Source: Natranaerobius thermophilus JW/NM-WN-LF
GTDB lineage: Bacteria > Bacillota > Natranaerobiia > Natranaerobiales > Natranaerobiaceae
Assembly: GCF_000020005.1 (NCBI RefSeq)
Contig: NC_010718.1
Coordinates: 997,001 to 1,061,000 of the forward strand
Direction: 5' to 3'
Length of the DNA: 64,000 bases
Shown here one piece after another: positions 1 to 8,161 of this stretch. Under the pieces are notes generated by a model. The model did no database searches, was not told the origin of the DNA, and was given only the letters and a program-made list of their open reading frames with translations. Each line of letters begins with the position of its first letter. Positions within the stretch are counted from its first letter, which is position 1. Both the position numbers and the translations under genes were made by a program.

Positions 1-1
1 A

Positions 2-622
2 TGTCCTTTATCACATGGTGATTTAATCAAAGCCAGGGAAGAATTGTCGAAAATCGTTGGTAGGGACGTGGACTATCTGGAGGAAGCTGAAATTGCCAGG
101 GGTGGTATAGAAACTAGTGCAGAAAGTTTATGTGACGGAATTATAGCACCTTTATTTTTTGCTTTTATTGGTGGGGCCCCCCTGGTAATGTCCTATAAAG
201 CAGTCAACACTTTGGATTCAATGATCGGTTACAACTTTTATCCCTACAAAGATCTTGGCTTTGCCTCGGCCAAGTTGGATGATGTATTAAATCTGATACC
301 GGCTCGTCTAACTGCCGTTTTTATCTTAATTACATCATTACTAACAAAGAAAAACTTTGTTAAAGGCCTGCAAGTTATGAGACATGATGCATCAAAACAT
401 CCTAGTCCCAATGCCGGTTTTTCCGAATCAGTCATGGCCGGAATTTTGAATATCAAATTGGGTGGTGTCAACTATTACTCCGGAAATAAATCCTTCCGAC
501 ATTATATGAATGAAACCGGGCATAGTCCTGACCATTTAGTATTAAGACAAGCAATTAATATAGTTCATCTTACAGCATGGATTGGACTAGCTATCATGGC
601 TAGCTTGAAGTATTTACTGTGA
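2..622 (+). CDS. cbiB: Adenosylcobinamide-phosphate synthase CbiB/CobD, C-terminal part (5' end outside window)
   Basis: This membrane enzyme attaches the aminopropanol (phosphate) arm to adenosylcobyric acid in late cobalamin synthesis. The open frame runs in from the window edge, so only about 206 C-terminal residues are visible. They contain family-typical stretches: AREELSKIVGRD, then ETSAESLCDGIIAPL, then GGAPL followed by KAVNTLDSMIGY, and a FASAKLDDVLNLIPARLTA-like segment. Hydrophobic membrane segments flank these, and the chain ends in a hydrophobic helix. cobS follows after about 20 bases, which fits one late-cobalamin operon. The first visible Met/Leu codon near position 44 is internal and should not be taken as the start. 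The family call is firm; the N-terminus is unknown. Confidence 0.93.
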   Translation, partial: CPLSHGDLIKAREELSKIVGRDVDYLEEAEIARGGIETSAESLCDGIIAPLFFAFIGGAPLVMSYKAVNTLDSMIGYNFYPYKDLGFASAKLDDVLNLIPARLTAVFILITSLLTKKNFVKGLQVMRHDASKHPSPNAGFSESVMAGILNIKLGGVNYYSGNKSFRHYMNETGHSPDHLVLRQAINIVHLTAWIGLAIMASLKYLL

Positions 623-641
623 TATGGGAGAGGTGATAACA

Positions 642-1460
642 GTGGATAAGATCAAAGAGATAATCGGGAAGTTTTTAGGTGCTACTTCGTTGCTAACGAG
701 AATTCCCGTTCCTGTTTGGGGATTTAGCTATCCTAATCCTTCTTGGACGCCTTATTTTCCTTTTGTAGGTCTTACTCTGGGAACAATTTATGTGATTGTA
801 GATATGTTGATAAGTCCTCTACTGGTACCGGAAATTATGGCTTTTTTTATGGTATTACTTGATATATTTTTGTCCGGTGGCTTACATTTGGACGGTTTGG
901 CTGATAGTTTTGATGGATATTTTAGCGGCAAGACTGGTACTGAATTGCTTGAAATTATGAGGGATAGCAATGTTGGAGCATATGGTGTAATAGCTCTATG
1001 GATCTTATTATCTGGCAAATGGCTATTATTAAGTTTTATTATTTCAATGGGTGAACCCATCTGGTTGTTGTTATTTCCTTGGGCAGGAAGATTGATTATG
1101 TGGCAGGTGTTAATATCTTATCCATATCCTGAAGGTGTTCGCGGGATGGGAGAAATTATAAAAGACTCAAAAGGTTTTAAAACAAGACAGGCCCTTATGG
1201 TACCGGTATTTAGTATAGTAATTGTTCTGTCTCTTTCTCTTTTGCTGACTGGTTTACAATATGATGAGCAATTAAACTTAAGCAATTATTTCTTAGTCAT
1301 TCTGACCATTGTTGCAACTATTTTAGTTGTCGGGATTGTGACTAATATTTTTGTTAAAAATTTTAATGATAAACTAGGTGGAGTTACTGGGGATATATAC
1401 GGAGCCAGTTGTGAAATTGGACAATTACTGGTTTTATCTTTTGGCGCAATATTAATGTGA
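642..1460 (+). CDS. cobS: Adenosylcobinamide-GDP ribazoletransferase (cobalamin synthase) CobS
   Basis: This integral membrane enzyme joins adenosylcobinamide-GDP to alpha-ribazole, the last assembly step of cobalamin. The protein of about 272 residues shows the CobS signature GGLHLDGLADSFDG followed by RDSNVGAYG, an early TRIPVP motif, and a C-terminal KLGGVTGDIYGA segment, separated by several hydrophobic helices. I place the start at the GTG at 642 because GAGGTGAT at 630-637 sits at ideal spacing before it. An in-frame ATG at 624 lies inside that Shine-Dalgarno region and has no good site of its own. It follows cbiB directly and precedes a threonine kinase gene, consistent with an operon. 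Confidence 0.93.
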   Translation: MDKIKEIIGKFLGATSLLTRIPVPVWGFSYPNPSWTPYFPFVGLTLGTIYVIVDMLISPLLVPEIMAFFMVLLDIFLSGGLHLDGLADSFDGYFSGKTGTELLEIMRDSNVGAYGVIALWILLSGKWLLLSFIISMGEPIWLLLFPWAGRLIMWQVLISYPYPEGVRGMGEIIKDSKGFKTRQALMVPVFSIVIVLSLSLLLTGLQYDEQLNLSNYFLVILTIVATILVVGIVTNIFVKNFNDKLGGVTGDIYGASCEIGQLLVLSFGAILM

Positions 1461-1556
1461 ATTGTTGATATAACTTCCGGAATATAAATTGTGGGAAATA
1501 TAAGTTGGATGTAATATAATTCAGAATATATAAGTTGCAGAATAGGTGGGATTGCC

Positions 1557-2516
1557 ATGAAAAGTCAGGTAAAAGTTCCTTTGACCTGTGGAGAATGGGT
1601 TCAAGGCACAATTGATGGTCAAGATTTTTTGGTGTCATGTCCAATCAATGCATTTAGCATAGTTACTTTAGAATTATTTGCAGTTGATGAAAGAACCGAA
1701 GTAAAACCAATTAGTGGTGTAAGATATGGCCCCCATGGGTTTCCCCAAATACCTGGGAAAGCAATACAAGCCCTGCAAAGATTTGTTTCTGAACCTAACA
1801 ATGACTTAAATATACCTAGTAAAATTAAAATTGCAGATAAATATGGGATGAATCTAACTATTAAATCTGACCTTCCTTCAGCACAAGGTTTTGGAACCAG
1901 CAGTGCAGATATCTACGGAACATTATACAACTTATATAACTTGATAGGAGCTTCTTTTCATGATCAATATATCTTATCAAGTTCCTTGGCCAGGCAAGCA
2001 ACTAAAATAGAACCTAGTGATACTAATTGTTTTCGTCAGCTGACTGCTATGAATCACAGAACAGGGAAAGGGGCCACCTATTTAGGAACTGTACCCAAGG
2101 GTCAAGTGGCTATTTTAAATTTTTATGGTTCAGTTGATACGGAGAAGTTTAATCAACAAAAAAATCTTAGGGAATTAAATAAAATAAAAGAACCACAGGT
2201 AGAAGCGGCTTACCGCTATTTGCTCCATGGAATACGCATCAAAGATTTAAAACTTATGGCAAAAGGCAGTACTTTAGGTGCTCGTAGTCATCAAGAGGTT
2301 TTGCACCGAGAAGAAGTAGAAAAAATATTGGAGCTATATCCAAAGGCTGGAGCCCTGGGAGTTATTAGAGCGCACAGTGGCACTGCTCTGGGCCTTATCT
2401 ACCCAGAGGGCGATTTATATAAAAAATACTTTCGAGAATGGTATCTCAAATATCAAATTGAGGATACGGCCGAATTTTTAGGGTTTTATAATTTGGTTAA
2501 TGGCGGGATAGATTAA
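1557..2516 (+). CDS. pduX: GHMP kinase, PduX-type L-threonine kinase
   Basis: The protein has 319 residues. The N-terminal CGEWVQG segment and the GHMP ATP-binding loop PSAQGFGTSSAD at residues 107-118 place it in the GHMP kinase family. PduX enzymes phosphorylate L-threonine, and threonine phosphate is then decarboxylated to aminopropanol phosphate for the nucleotide loop of cobalamin. The next gene is a threonine-phosphate decarboxylase-like aminotransferase, so two consecutive steps would be encoded side by side. ATG 1557 follows AGGTGG at good spacing. A different small-molecule GHMP substrate cannot be excluded from sequence alone, but the neighbourhood makes threonine the best choice. 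Confidence 0.85.
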   Translation: MKSQVKVPLTCGEWVQGTIDGQDFLVSCPINAFSIVTLELFAVDERTEVKPISGVRYGPHGFPQIPGKAIQALQRFVSEPNNDLNIPSKIKIADKYGMNLTIKSDLPSAQGFGTSSADIYGTLYNLYNLIGASFHDQYILSSSLARQATKIEPSDTNCFRQLTAMNHRTGKGATYLGTVPKGQVAILNFYGSVDTEKFNQQKNLRELNKIKEPQVEAAYRYLLHGIRIKDLKLMAKGSTLGARSHQEVLHREEVEKILELYPKAGALGVIRAHSGTALGLIYPEGDLYKKYFREWYLKYQIEDTAEFLGFYNLVNGGID

Positions 2517-2531
2517 TGGAGGTGATTAATC

Positions 2532-3623
2532 ATTAACTCTCATGGTGGACAAGTATGGCGTTGGCAACGAGAATTTAATTTAAATCCCAAAGAGATTATT
2601 GACTTTAGTGCTAATATTAACCCACTGGGGCCCCCTAAGGAAATTATTAATCAGCTAAGTTCACAGTTGGATGCATTGCAGCATTATCCAGAGCCTTATG
2701 GAATCAGTCTTAAACAAATTATAGCTGAACATCACGGAGTTTTGCCTGAACAGGTGATTGTAGGAAATGGAGCCAGTGAATTGATTGACTTAATTATCCT
2801 TCATAGGCTAGTGAAAAGTGATAATATTAATGAACATTTAACTGCTTTAATTCCCGAGCCTAATTTTAGTGAGTACAAGCGGGGAGTCCAGGCTTTGAGA
2901 GGGAAAGTTAATAGCTTTACTACTTTGTCATTAAATAATGATTTAAGCTATATGAAAACAAAAATGATGGAGATGCGACCACAGCTGCTATTTTTGTCGT
3001 CTCCCAACAATCCTACCGGTGAACTTATCAATAATTATACTTTGAAAAATATTGTCCAATCCATGGAGCAATGGGATGGAGAGCTTATTTTAGATTATTC
3101 TTTTCTTCCCTTTGTCAAGTCTTCTTGGCCAAAAGCCAGTTTAGAGGAGATAAACTTTGATCAAACATTTTTATTATTTTCTCTAACTAAGATGTTTGCC
3201 CTTCCGGGACTTAGATTAGGTTATGGAATTACGAGTCAAGAGAAGATATGGCAATTGGAAAAGTTAAGAAATCAATGGGCGGTTAATTCACTGGCACAGA
3301 CAGCCTTTAAAGAGTGCTTTAGTTTACAAAACTATGAAAACAAAACTAGAAAGTTAATTCATAGCGAACGGGAAAGATTACGAGCAGAGCTGGAGTTTCT
3401 AGGATTTAGCACCTTTAAGTCTTCAGCTAATTTTTTACTAATTAAAAACAATAATTTTCCAGGTACTGTCAAGAACCTCTGGCATCATCTTGCCTGTAAG
3501 GGAATATTCATTCGGCTTTGTGAGAATTTCCAAGGACTTGATGAATCATATTTTAGGATAGCCATTAGATTACCTGAAGAAAATGACCGCTTTCTTGAGG
3601 AACTTAGCAGTTTTACACCTTAG
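2532..3623 (+). CDS. cobD: Threonine-phosphate decarboxylase (CobD/CobC type), probable ATT start
   Basis: This PLP enzyme of the class I/II aminotransferase fold is predicted to decarboxylate L-threonine phosphate to aminopropanol phosphate. Family features are NSHGGQVW near the N-terminus, DFSANINPLGPP, SSPNNPTGE and the PLP-binding lysine in FSLTKMFALPGLRLGYG (about residue 220). The conserved N-terminal HGG and DFSANINPLGPP stretches lie upstream of every ATG, GTG or TTG in the frame. After the in-frame TGA at 2523 the only initiator-like codons are ATC 2529 and ATT 2532. A strong GGAGGTGAT (2518-2526) points to ATT 2532, giving about 363 residues. A start at TTG 2667 would remove 45 conserved residues. 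It overlaps the end of the kinase unit closely. Confidence 0.85.
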   Translation: MNSHGGQVWRWQREFNLNPKEIIDFSANINPLGPPKEIINQLSSQLDALQHYPEPYGISLKQIIAEHHGVLPEQVIVGNGASELIDLIILHRLVKSDNINEHLTALIPEPNFSEYKRGVQALRGKVNSFTTLSLNNDLSYMKTKMMEMRPQLLFLSSPNNPTGELINNYTLKNIVQSMEQWDGELILDYSFLPFVKSSWPKASLEEINFDQTFLLFSLTKMFALPGLRLGYGITSQEKIWQLEKLRNQWAVNSLAQTAFKECFSLQNYENKTRKLIHSERERLRAELEFLGFSTFKSSANFLLIKNNNFPGTVKNLWHHLACKGIFIRLCENFQGLDESYFRIAIRLPEENDRFLEELSSFTP

Positions 3624-3628
3624 TTTTA

Positions 3629-3763
3629 GGCTCTTTTATACTCCGTTGTTGATAGATTAACTCTTCGATTGAACGAATTTTGTGTAGAGTTAGTTGTAAC
3701 AACCCGAAACATTGGATGTGAAATTGAAGAGTTCAACTATCAACATTCAACTTTAACATAGCC
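3629..3763 (+). repeat. Palindromic element copy A (short 135-bp form)
   Basis: The arms GGCTCTTTTATACTCCGTTG and its counterpart ending ...AACTTTAACATAGCC match the outer arms of the 253-255-bp copies at 14545, 26636 and 57517. The inner palindrome is absent. The two arms are imperfect inverted repeats of each other, so the copy can fold into a single stem-loop. It lies between cobD and cbiP inside the cobalamin operon. AT-rich flanks TAGTTTTA and TAGTTTAA may be a target duplication (inference). Confidence 0.8.
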
Positions 3764-3804
3764 TAGTTTAAAGTAAATTTCTACGAGAGAAGGAGTGAGC
3801 TATT

Positions 3805-5487
3805 TTGACTAAAAATTTTATAGATAATAACTCGGCAGCAAGAAATCTGAGAGACAGAAACGTGACAGATAGAAACGTGGACGCGGCAGATAGTGACCTG
3901 GCACCATGTTTAATGCTTCAGGGGACCTCATCCCATGTAGGTAAAAGTGTCTTGGTTACTGCTTTTTGCAGAATTTTTTCTCGCCTAGGATATCGGATTG
4001 CACCATTTAAGGCTCAAAATATGGCAAATAATTCTTACGTAACCCCACAGGGTTATGAAATAGGTCGGGCTCAAGGTATACAAGCGGAAGCTGCTCAGAG
4101 ACAAGCAAATACCAATATGAACCCGGTATTGTTGAAGCCATCTAGTGATGGAACCTCTCAAGTTGTATTGCACGGAAAACCCCGGGGTGAAGTAAAGGCC
4201 AGGGAATATAGAGAGGATTGGATAGCTTTTTTGTGGCCCCAAATCAAAACAGCCTTGTATGAACTGAGACGGGATTCGGATATGGTAATAATTGAAGGTG
4301 CTGGTAGCCCCAGTGAAATTAACTTGAGAGATGGAGATATGGCTAATATGAGTGTAGCCAAGGAAGCCTCAGCCAGGGTTCTTCTAGTAAGTGATATTGA
4401 ACGAGGAGGAATGCTGGCGTCAGTTGTTGGCACCTTAGAGCTTTTACCAGAAGATGAAAGAGATTTAGTAAAAGGGATACTGGTTAATAAATTTCGTGGA
4501 GATCTATCTCTACTGCAACCCGGGTTAAAATTTTTGGAAGAAAAGACAAATAAACCTGTACTAGGAACTTTGCCATATATTAAGGAAAAATTAGTCGATG
4601 AAGAAGATTCTGTAGCACTGGAAGAAAATAAAAATACTCAGACTAACAGGACTCAAGGAAAAAACAGCCGCCCCCTTATAAAAATTGGCGTAGTAAAACT
4701 GCCACGGATTTCTAATTTTACTGATTTTGAACCATTAAAAGAACATCCTGCAGTAGAATTGCGATACCTTCCATTAGAATCGAAAGCACCTAAACTAGAT
4801 TGCTTGATCATTCCAGGTACTAAAGCTACATTGGCGGATTTACAGGAATTTGTGAATTCCACCTTATATGTTTCCTTATCAGAACAAAAACAACTAGAAA
4901 ATCTCCCTATTTTTGGAATTTGTGGTGGTTATCAAATGTTAGGATTGTCACTAAATGATGAACAAGGTATAGAAGGAAAGGCTGGAGAACTTTTAGGATT
5001 AGGGCTGTTACCTGTGGTGACTAATTTTTCCCCGGGAAAGCACACTTATAGAACAGCTCTTACGGTGAATCAAAGTGAATCTTCTAGTTCTAAAAACAGC
5101 TATACATTTGATCGTTTATTCAGTGATTTAAAGGGAACTCGACTAATAGGATACGAAATCCACATGGGGGAAACTGAACCGGTTGAACCCGGATATAGCT
5201 GGCTTATCGACGAGAATAATCAACCGAAAGGCACATTTTCTCAAAACGGGCGTGTAATGGGAACTTTTTTACATGGTATTTTTAATAATAATTCATTCAC
5301 TAATTGGTTTCTTTCCTGGGTTGTTTTATGGAATGAATGTGGATCTTCCCAGGATTTTTTGCAGAAAAATGAAGGGTATTTGAGTGATATGGAGAAATTT
5401 AATATATTGGCAGACCATGTAGAATCTGCTCTGGATATGGGATATATATCTAAAATGTTAAATTGCAATTTGCAATGTAAAAATTAA
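3805..5487 (+). CDS. cbiP: Cobyric acid synthase CbiP/CobQ
   Basis: This glutamine-dependent enzyme amidates four side chains of adenosylcobyrinic acid diamide to form cobyric acid. The 560-residue protein starts at TTG 3805 after AAGGAGTGAG. Residues 1-33 are a charged, repetitive extension (RNLRDRNVTDRNV). The dethiobiotin-synthetase-like ATPase part begins with LQGTSSHVGKS at 39-48, followed by PFKAQNMANNSYV and EGAGSPSEINLRDGD. The C-terminal class I glutamine amidotransferase has its nucleophile in FGICGGYQMLG (Cys about 373) and the catalytic His in FLHGIF (about 490). It closes the visible cobalamin operon, although repeat copy A separates it from cobD. Confidence 0.95.
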   Translation: MTKNFIDNNSAARNLRDRNVTDRNVDAADSDLAPCLMLQGTSSHVGKSVLVTAFCRIFSRLGYRIAPFKAQNMANNSYVTPQGYEIGRAQGIQAEAAQRQANTNMNPVLLKPSSDGTSQVVLHGKPRGEVKAREYREDWIAFLWPQIKTALYELRRDSDMVIIEGAGSPSEINLRDGDMANMSVAKEASARVLLVSDIERGGMLASVVGTLELLPEDERDLVKGILVNKFRGDLSLLQPGLKFLEEKTNKPVLGTLPYIKEKLVDEEDSVALEENKNTQTNRTQGKNSRPLIKIGVVKLPRISNFTDFEPLKEHPAVELRYLPLESKAPKLDCLIIPGTKATLADLQEFVNSTLYVSLSEQKQLENLPIFGICGGYQMLGLSLNDEQGIEGKAGELLGLGLLPVVTNFSPGKHTYRTALTVNQSESSSSKNSYTFDRLFSDLKGTRLIGYEIHMGETEPVEPGYSWLIDENNQPKGTFSQNGRVMGTFLHGIFNNNSFTNWFLSWVVLWNECGSSQDFLQKNEGYLSDMEKFNILADHVESALDMGYISKMLNCNLQCKN

Positions 5488-5515
5488 CTACAAATTGATG
5501 AAAAGGTGACTTTAA

Positions 5516-6217
5516 ATGGGTATTATCTGGGATTTGGATGGTACTTTATACAATTTCTACTTACCGGCCAAAATATCTTTACATGTAACCTGGGAATATG
5601 GATGGTATAATGACTATGTAAAGAAACAGGAGTGTTACCACTTTTTTGAACAATCTCATGGTGAATATGTTTGGGAATTGAGGTTCTGGGAACAATTATA
5701 TAAATCAACTCAGAAAAACTATGGCCAGGAGACCACAATCAATGCCATGGCCGATATCATTAACAAGGCCTGGTATATAAATAATAATCCTAACTCAAAA
5801 TCCAATGCATATGAACTGGGAAAACTGTGGTGGAAAACTTTTTTTGAGAACTTATCTCCAGAACCCTGGGTGTTACCACTTCTAAGAAAATTATTCAAGC
5901 ATGGGATTCCCATGGGATTGTTGTCAAATAGCCCACGGGAAATGGGAAAGTTAAAATTAAAGCATTTAGGATTAGAAGATTTCTTTAATGAAGAAAATAC
6001 GATTTGGACAGTGGATACTGGGTATTTTAAACCAGATAAATATCCATTTCTACTTATGAGTGAGATACTAAATTGTCAAACTAACCAGGTTTTAGTGGTA
6101 GGGGACAATTATAAAACTGATGCCTTGGGAGCTCAAAATGCCGGAATGACTTATTTTTTGTACAAGGGAGATAACTTTGGAGAATTACTGAAAAGACTTA
6201 AAGCTTTTTGGAGGTGA
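5516..6217 (+). CDS. HAD-superfamily hydrolase
   Basis: This 233-residue protein has all four HAD motifs: IWDLDGTLYNF (residues 4-14, nucleophile and acid/base aspartates), LLSNSPRE (motif II), the lysine in GYFKPDKYPF (motif III) and VVGDNYKTDALGAQNAG (motif IV). A helical cap domain lies between motifs I and II. It most likely acts on a phosphorylated small molecule, but the substrate cannot be read from sequence. The start ATG 5516 follows AAAAGGTGA. Its end overlaps the Shine-Dalgarno region of apt, suggesting translational coupling. Confidence 0.85.
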   Translation: MGIIWDLDGTLYNFYLPAKISLHVTWEYGWYNDYVKKQECYHFFEQSHGEYVWELRFWEQLYKSTQKNYGQETTINAMADIINKAWYINNNPNSKSNAYELGKLWWKTFFENLSPEPWVLPLLRKLFKHGIPMGLLSNSPREMGKLKLKHLGLEDFFNEENTIWTVDTGYFKPDKYPFLLMSEILNCQTNQVLVVGDNYKTDALGAQNAGMTYFLYKGDNFGELLKRLKAFWR

Positions 6218-6222
6218 AGTTT

Positions 6223-6738
6223 GTGTTGAAACTGAGAGACTATATTAGAGATATTCCGGATTTTCCTAAAAAAGGAGTTGTGTTTAAAGATATTACCACA
6301 GCTTTGAAAGATCCCGAATTATTAGCGGAAATTATAATTAACTTATCCAGTCATTACGAAAAGGAAGTACCAGACAAAATTGTAGGCATAGAGTCTAGGG
6401 GCTTTATACTGGGGCCAGCTATAGCCAAAGAACTAGGTGCTGGGTTTGTTCCTGCCCGAAAAGGCGGAAAACTGCCATCTAAGACAGCGTCTCAAGAGTA
6501 TAATACCGAATATTCCACAGATGTTTTAGAAATTCATGAAGATGCTATAGAAAAGAATGAAAGAGTTTTAATAGTTGACGATTTATTGGCCACAGGTGGA
6601 ACTGCTCAAGCCACAGCAAAAATTGTAGAACAGCTGGAAGGACAAGTGGTGGGTTTTGCTTTTATGTTAGAGTTATCTTTTCTTAAGGGCCGTGAAAAGA
6701 TAGGCGATTATCCAATAAAAGTGTTAGAGCAATTTTAG
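6223..6738 (+). CDS. apt: Adenine phosphoribosyltransferase
   Basis: This purine salvage enzyme makes AMP from adenine and PRPP. The 171-residue protein begins LKLRDYIRDIPDFPKKGV, typical of Apt, and continues with GIESRGFILG and the PRPP-binding loop VLIVDDLLATGGTA. I chose GTG 6223 because GGAGGTG (6210-6216) is correctly spaced before it. The in-frame TTG at 6208 lies inside that site and would add five atypical residues. A terminator follows at 6785. Confidence 0.95.
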   Translation: MLKLRDYIRDIPDFPKKGVVFKDITTALKDPELLAEIIINLSSHYEKEVPDKIVGIESRGFILGPAIAKELGAGFVPARKGGKLPSKTASQEYNTEYSTDVLEIHEDAIEKNERVLIVDDLLATGGTAQATAKIVEQLEGQVVGFAFMLELSFLKGREKIGDYPIKVLEQF

Positions 6739-6784
6739 AGCTTATTAGGCAAGCAAATCAAAGGTGATGTATTACAAAGCCAAT

Positions 6785-6822
6785 AAAAAAGTAGCAGATT
6801 AAAATACTGCTGCTTTTTTATT
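6785..6822 (+). terminator. Rho-independent terminator after apt
   Basis: AGTAGCAG and CTGCTGCT form a stem around a 9-nt loop, followed directly by TTTTTT. Confidence 0.8.
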
Positions 6823-6870
6823 AGCTTGTTTTATTAAATACAGCTTTTTACTAAAAGGATGATGATATTA

Positions 6871-7443
6871 ATGAAACATAAAAACATGGAATATTTAAAA
6901 GAAATATATAGTCAAAATGAGAATGGTGATTTTATTTTAGAAGTGTTTCTAGATAGATATACTGACGCTTTTAATGAATGGGATAGTGCATTCTTAGATG
7001 TTAGGGATTTACATCCTGGACTTGTTTATTTTTTAGAAAGATGTTCAAAAGATATCCCATATAATAAAAACATTGAACTAAATTTTATGGTATCGGAAAA
7101 CAAAGATAGTTACAATGAGCAAGTACTAATAAAAGCACTTAGGGCTAACTTTAAGTATCAATTATTATCCCTTCAGGAAGATTTGAGAAAATTAAATATA
7201 AGTATATTTAAATACTTTTTAATATCTGTAACCTTGTTATTACTATCTTTTGCTTTAAAGCCAGACTTGGAATTTAATATGTTAAGCACTACTTTGCTTG
7301 AAGGTGTAATCATAGGTGGTTGGGTTTTTTTATGGCAAGCAATTTCTTTATTTTCATTCAATAGACCAGAGTTAATTGAAAAATTGAAAGAATATAATAG
7401 ATTACTTAATTCAAAAATCACCTTTAGTTACAAGAGTGATTAA
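6871..7443 (+). CDS. Hypothetical protein with a two-helix membrane hairpin
   Basis: I do not recognise a named family. The protein of about 190 residues has a soluble N-terminal part that includes a YTDAFNEWDSAFLDVRDL motif, then PGLVYFLERCSKDIPY. A transmembrane helix lies around residues 115-130 (YFLISVTLLLLSFAL) and a second around 145-165 (LEGVIIGGWVFLWQAISLF), with a charged tail. The aromatic and acidic N-terminal motif recurs in uncharacterised bacterial two-helix proteins that I remember, so it is probably a conserved family. ATG 6871 is preferred because AAAGGATGATG (6855-6865) precedes it. The ATG at 6859 lies within that site. Confidence 0.65.
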   Translation: MKHKNMEYLKEIYSQNENGDFILEVFLDRYTDAFNEWDSAFLDVRDLHPGLVYFLERCSKDIPYNKNIELNFMVSENKDSYNEQVLIKALRANFKYQLLSLQEDLRKLNISIFKYFLISVTLLLLSFALKPDLEFNMLSTTLLEGVIIGGWVFLWQAISLFSFNRPELIEKLKEYNRLLNSKITFSYKSD

Positions 7444-7446
7444 ATT

Positions 7447-7500
7447 AAAAAAGGGCTGTATCTTTCCATGTGTAAGTTAAAACATGGAAAGATACAGCCC
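7447..7500 (-). terminator. Strong terminator between convergent genes
   Basis: A perfect 19-bp stem (7453-7471 with 7482-7500, GGGCTGTATC...) has a 10-nt loop. On the minus strand it is followed by six T residues, so it mainly terminates the CBS-protein gene. The long stem probably also blocks plus-strand readthrough. Confidence 0.85.
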
Positions 7501-7511
7501 TATTACTAGTG

Positions 7512-7934
7512 TTATACTTTAAATAATTTATTGTAACAGTAGTTTATGATATCTCCTCTTTTAACTATTCCGATAAAGTACTGTTGATCATCAATTACTG
7601 GAACGAAATTCTGTCTGGCAGCTAACAAGACAAGCTCTTCTATTGAAGCGTTTATTGATACGGTTTTATTCATCATATTTTTTGGAACTTCTCTTAATTT
7701 GATATTGTTAGTATCTTGAAAGCTTAACTGGTCATTTTTTATTTTCCATAGTAAATCTCCTTCAGTAATTGTTGATACGTAATGACCACTATCATCTAAA
7801 ATAGGTATTGCAGTATAGCGGTGGTATTCCATTCGTTCAAGAGCCTGGCGCATAGTTGAGTTTTCATTTTCATAAATAACTTCACTTTTTGGAACCAGGA
7901 AAAAAGCAACTAGAGGTTGTTCCAATTTAACCAT
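7512..7934 (-). CDS. CBS-domain pair protein
   Basis: This 140-residue protein consists of little more than two CBS motifs (about residues 18-65 and 85-138). They are visible as TAIPILDDSGHYVSTITEGDL and NFVPVIDDQQYFIGIVKRGDI. CBS pairs bind adenosyl nucleotides and usually act as sensors, but the partner is unknown here. The start follows GCAGGTGATG on the minus strand. The gene stands alone with its own terminator. Confidence 0.85.
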   Translation of the reverse strand: MVKLEQPLVAFFLVPKSEVIYENENSTMRQALERMEYHRYTAIPILDDSGHYVSTITEGDLLWKIKNDQLSFQDTNNIKLREVPKNMMNKTVSINASIEELVLLAARQNFVPVIDDQQYFIGIVKRGDIINYCYNKLFKV

Positions 7935-8161
7935 ATAAGCATCACCTGCTTTTTAGTAATGAGTGAACCCATATTATTATACTACAGTTGCGACAAATGT
8001 GAAAATAATTTGTTCTTTCTGATTCCTTCTGTGGTCTTTTCTATTATAATTGTTTCCAAACAGATAGTTCTAACTTGATTTTTGAATATTATATTCCAAT
8101 ATTTTTACTTTTATTGAATGTTATAATTAAATTAAAAGTGGAGACAGGGGTGAACTGGTAA

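Noticed and set aside
2667-3623. TTG 2667 as the start of the cobD-like gene
   Set aside because: It discards the conserved HGG and DFSANINPLGPP segments and lacks a ribosome binding site.
1-3800. Cobalamin riboswitch controlling the visible cobalamin genes
   Set aside because: No B12-box-like sequence is visible; if present, it lies upstream of the window.
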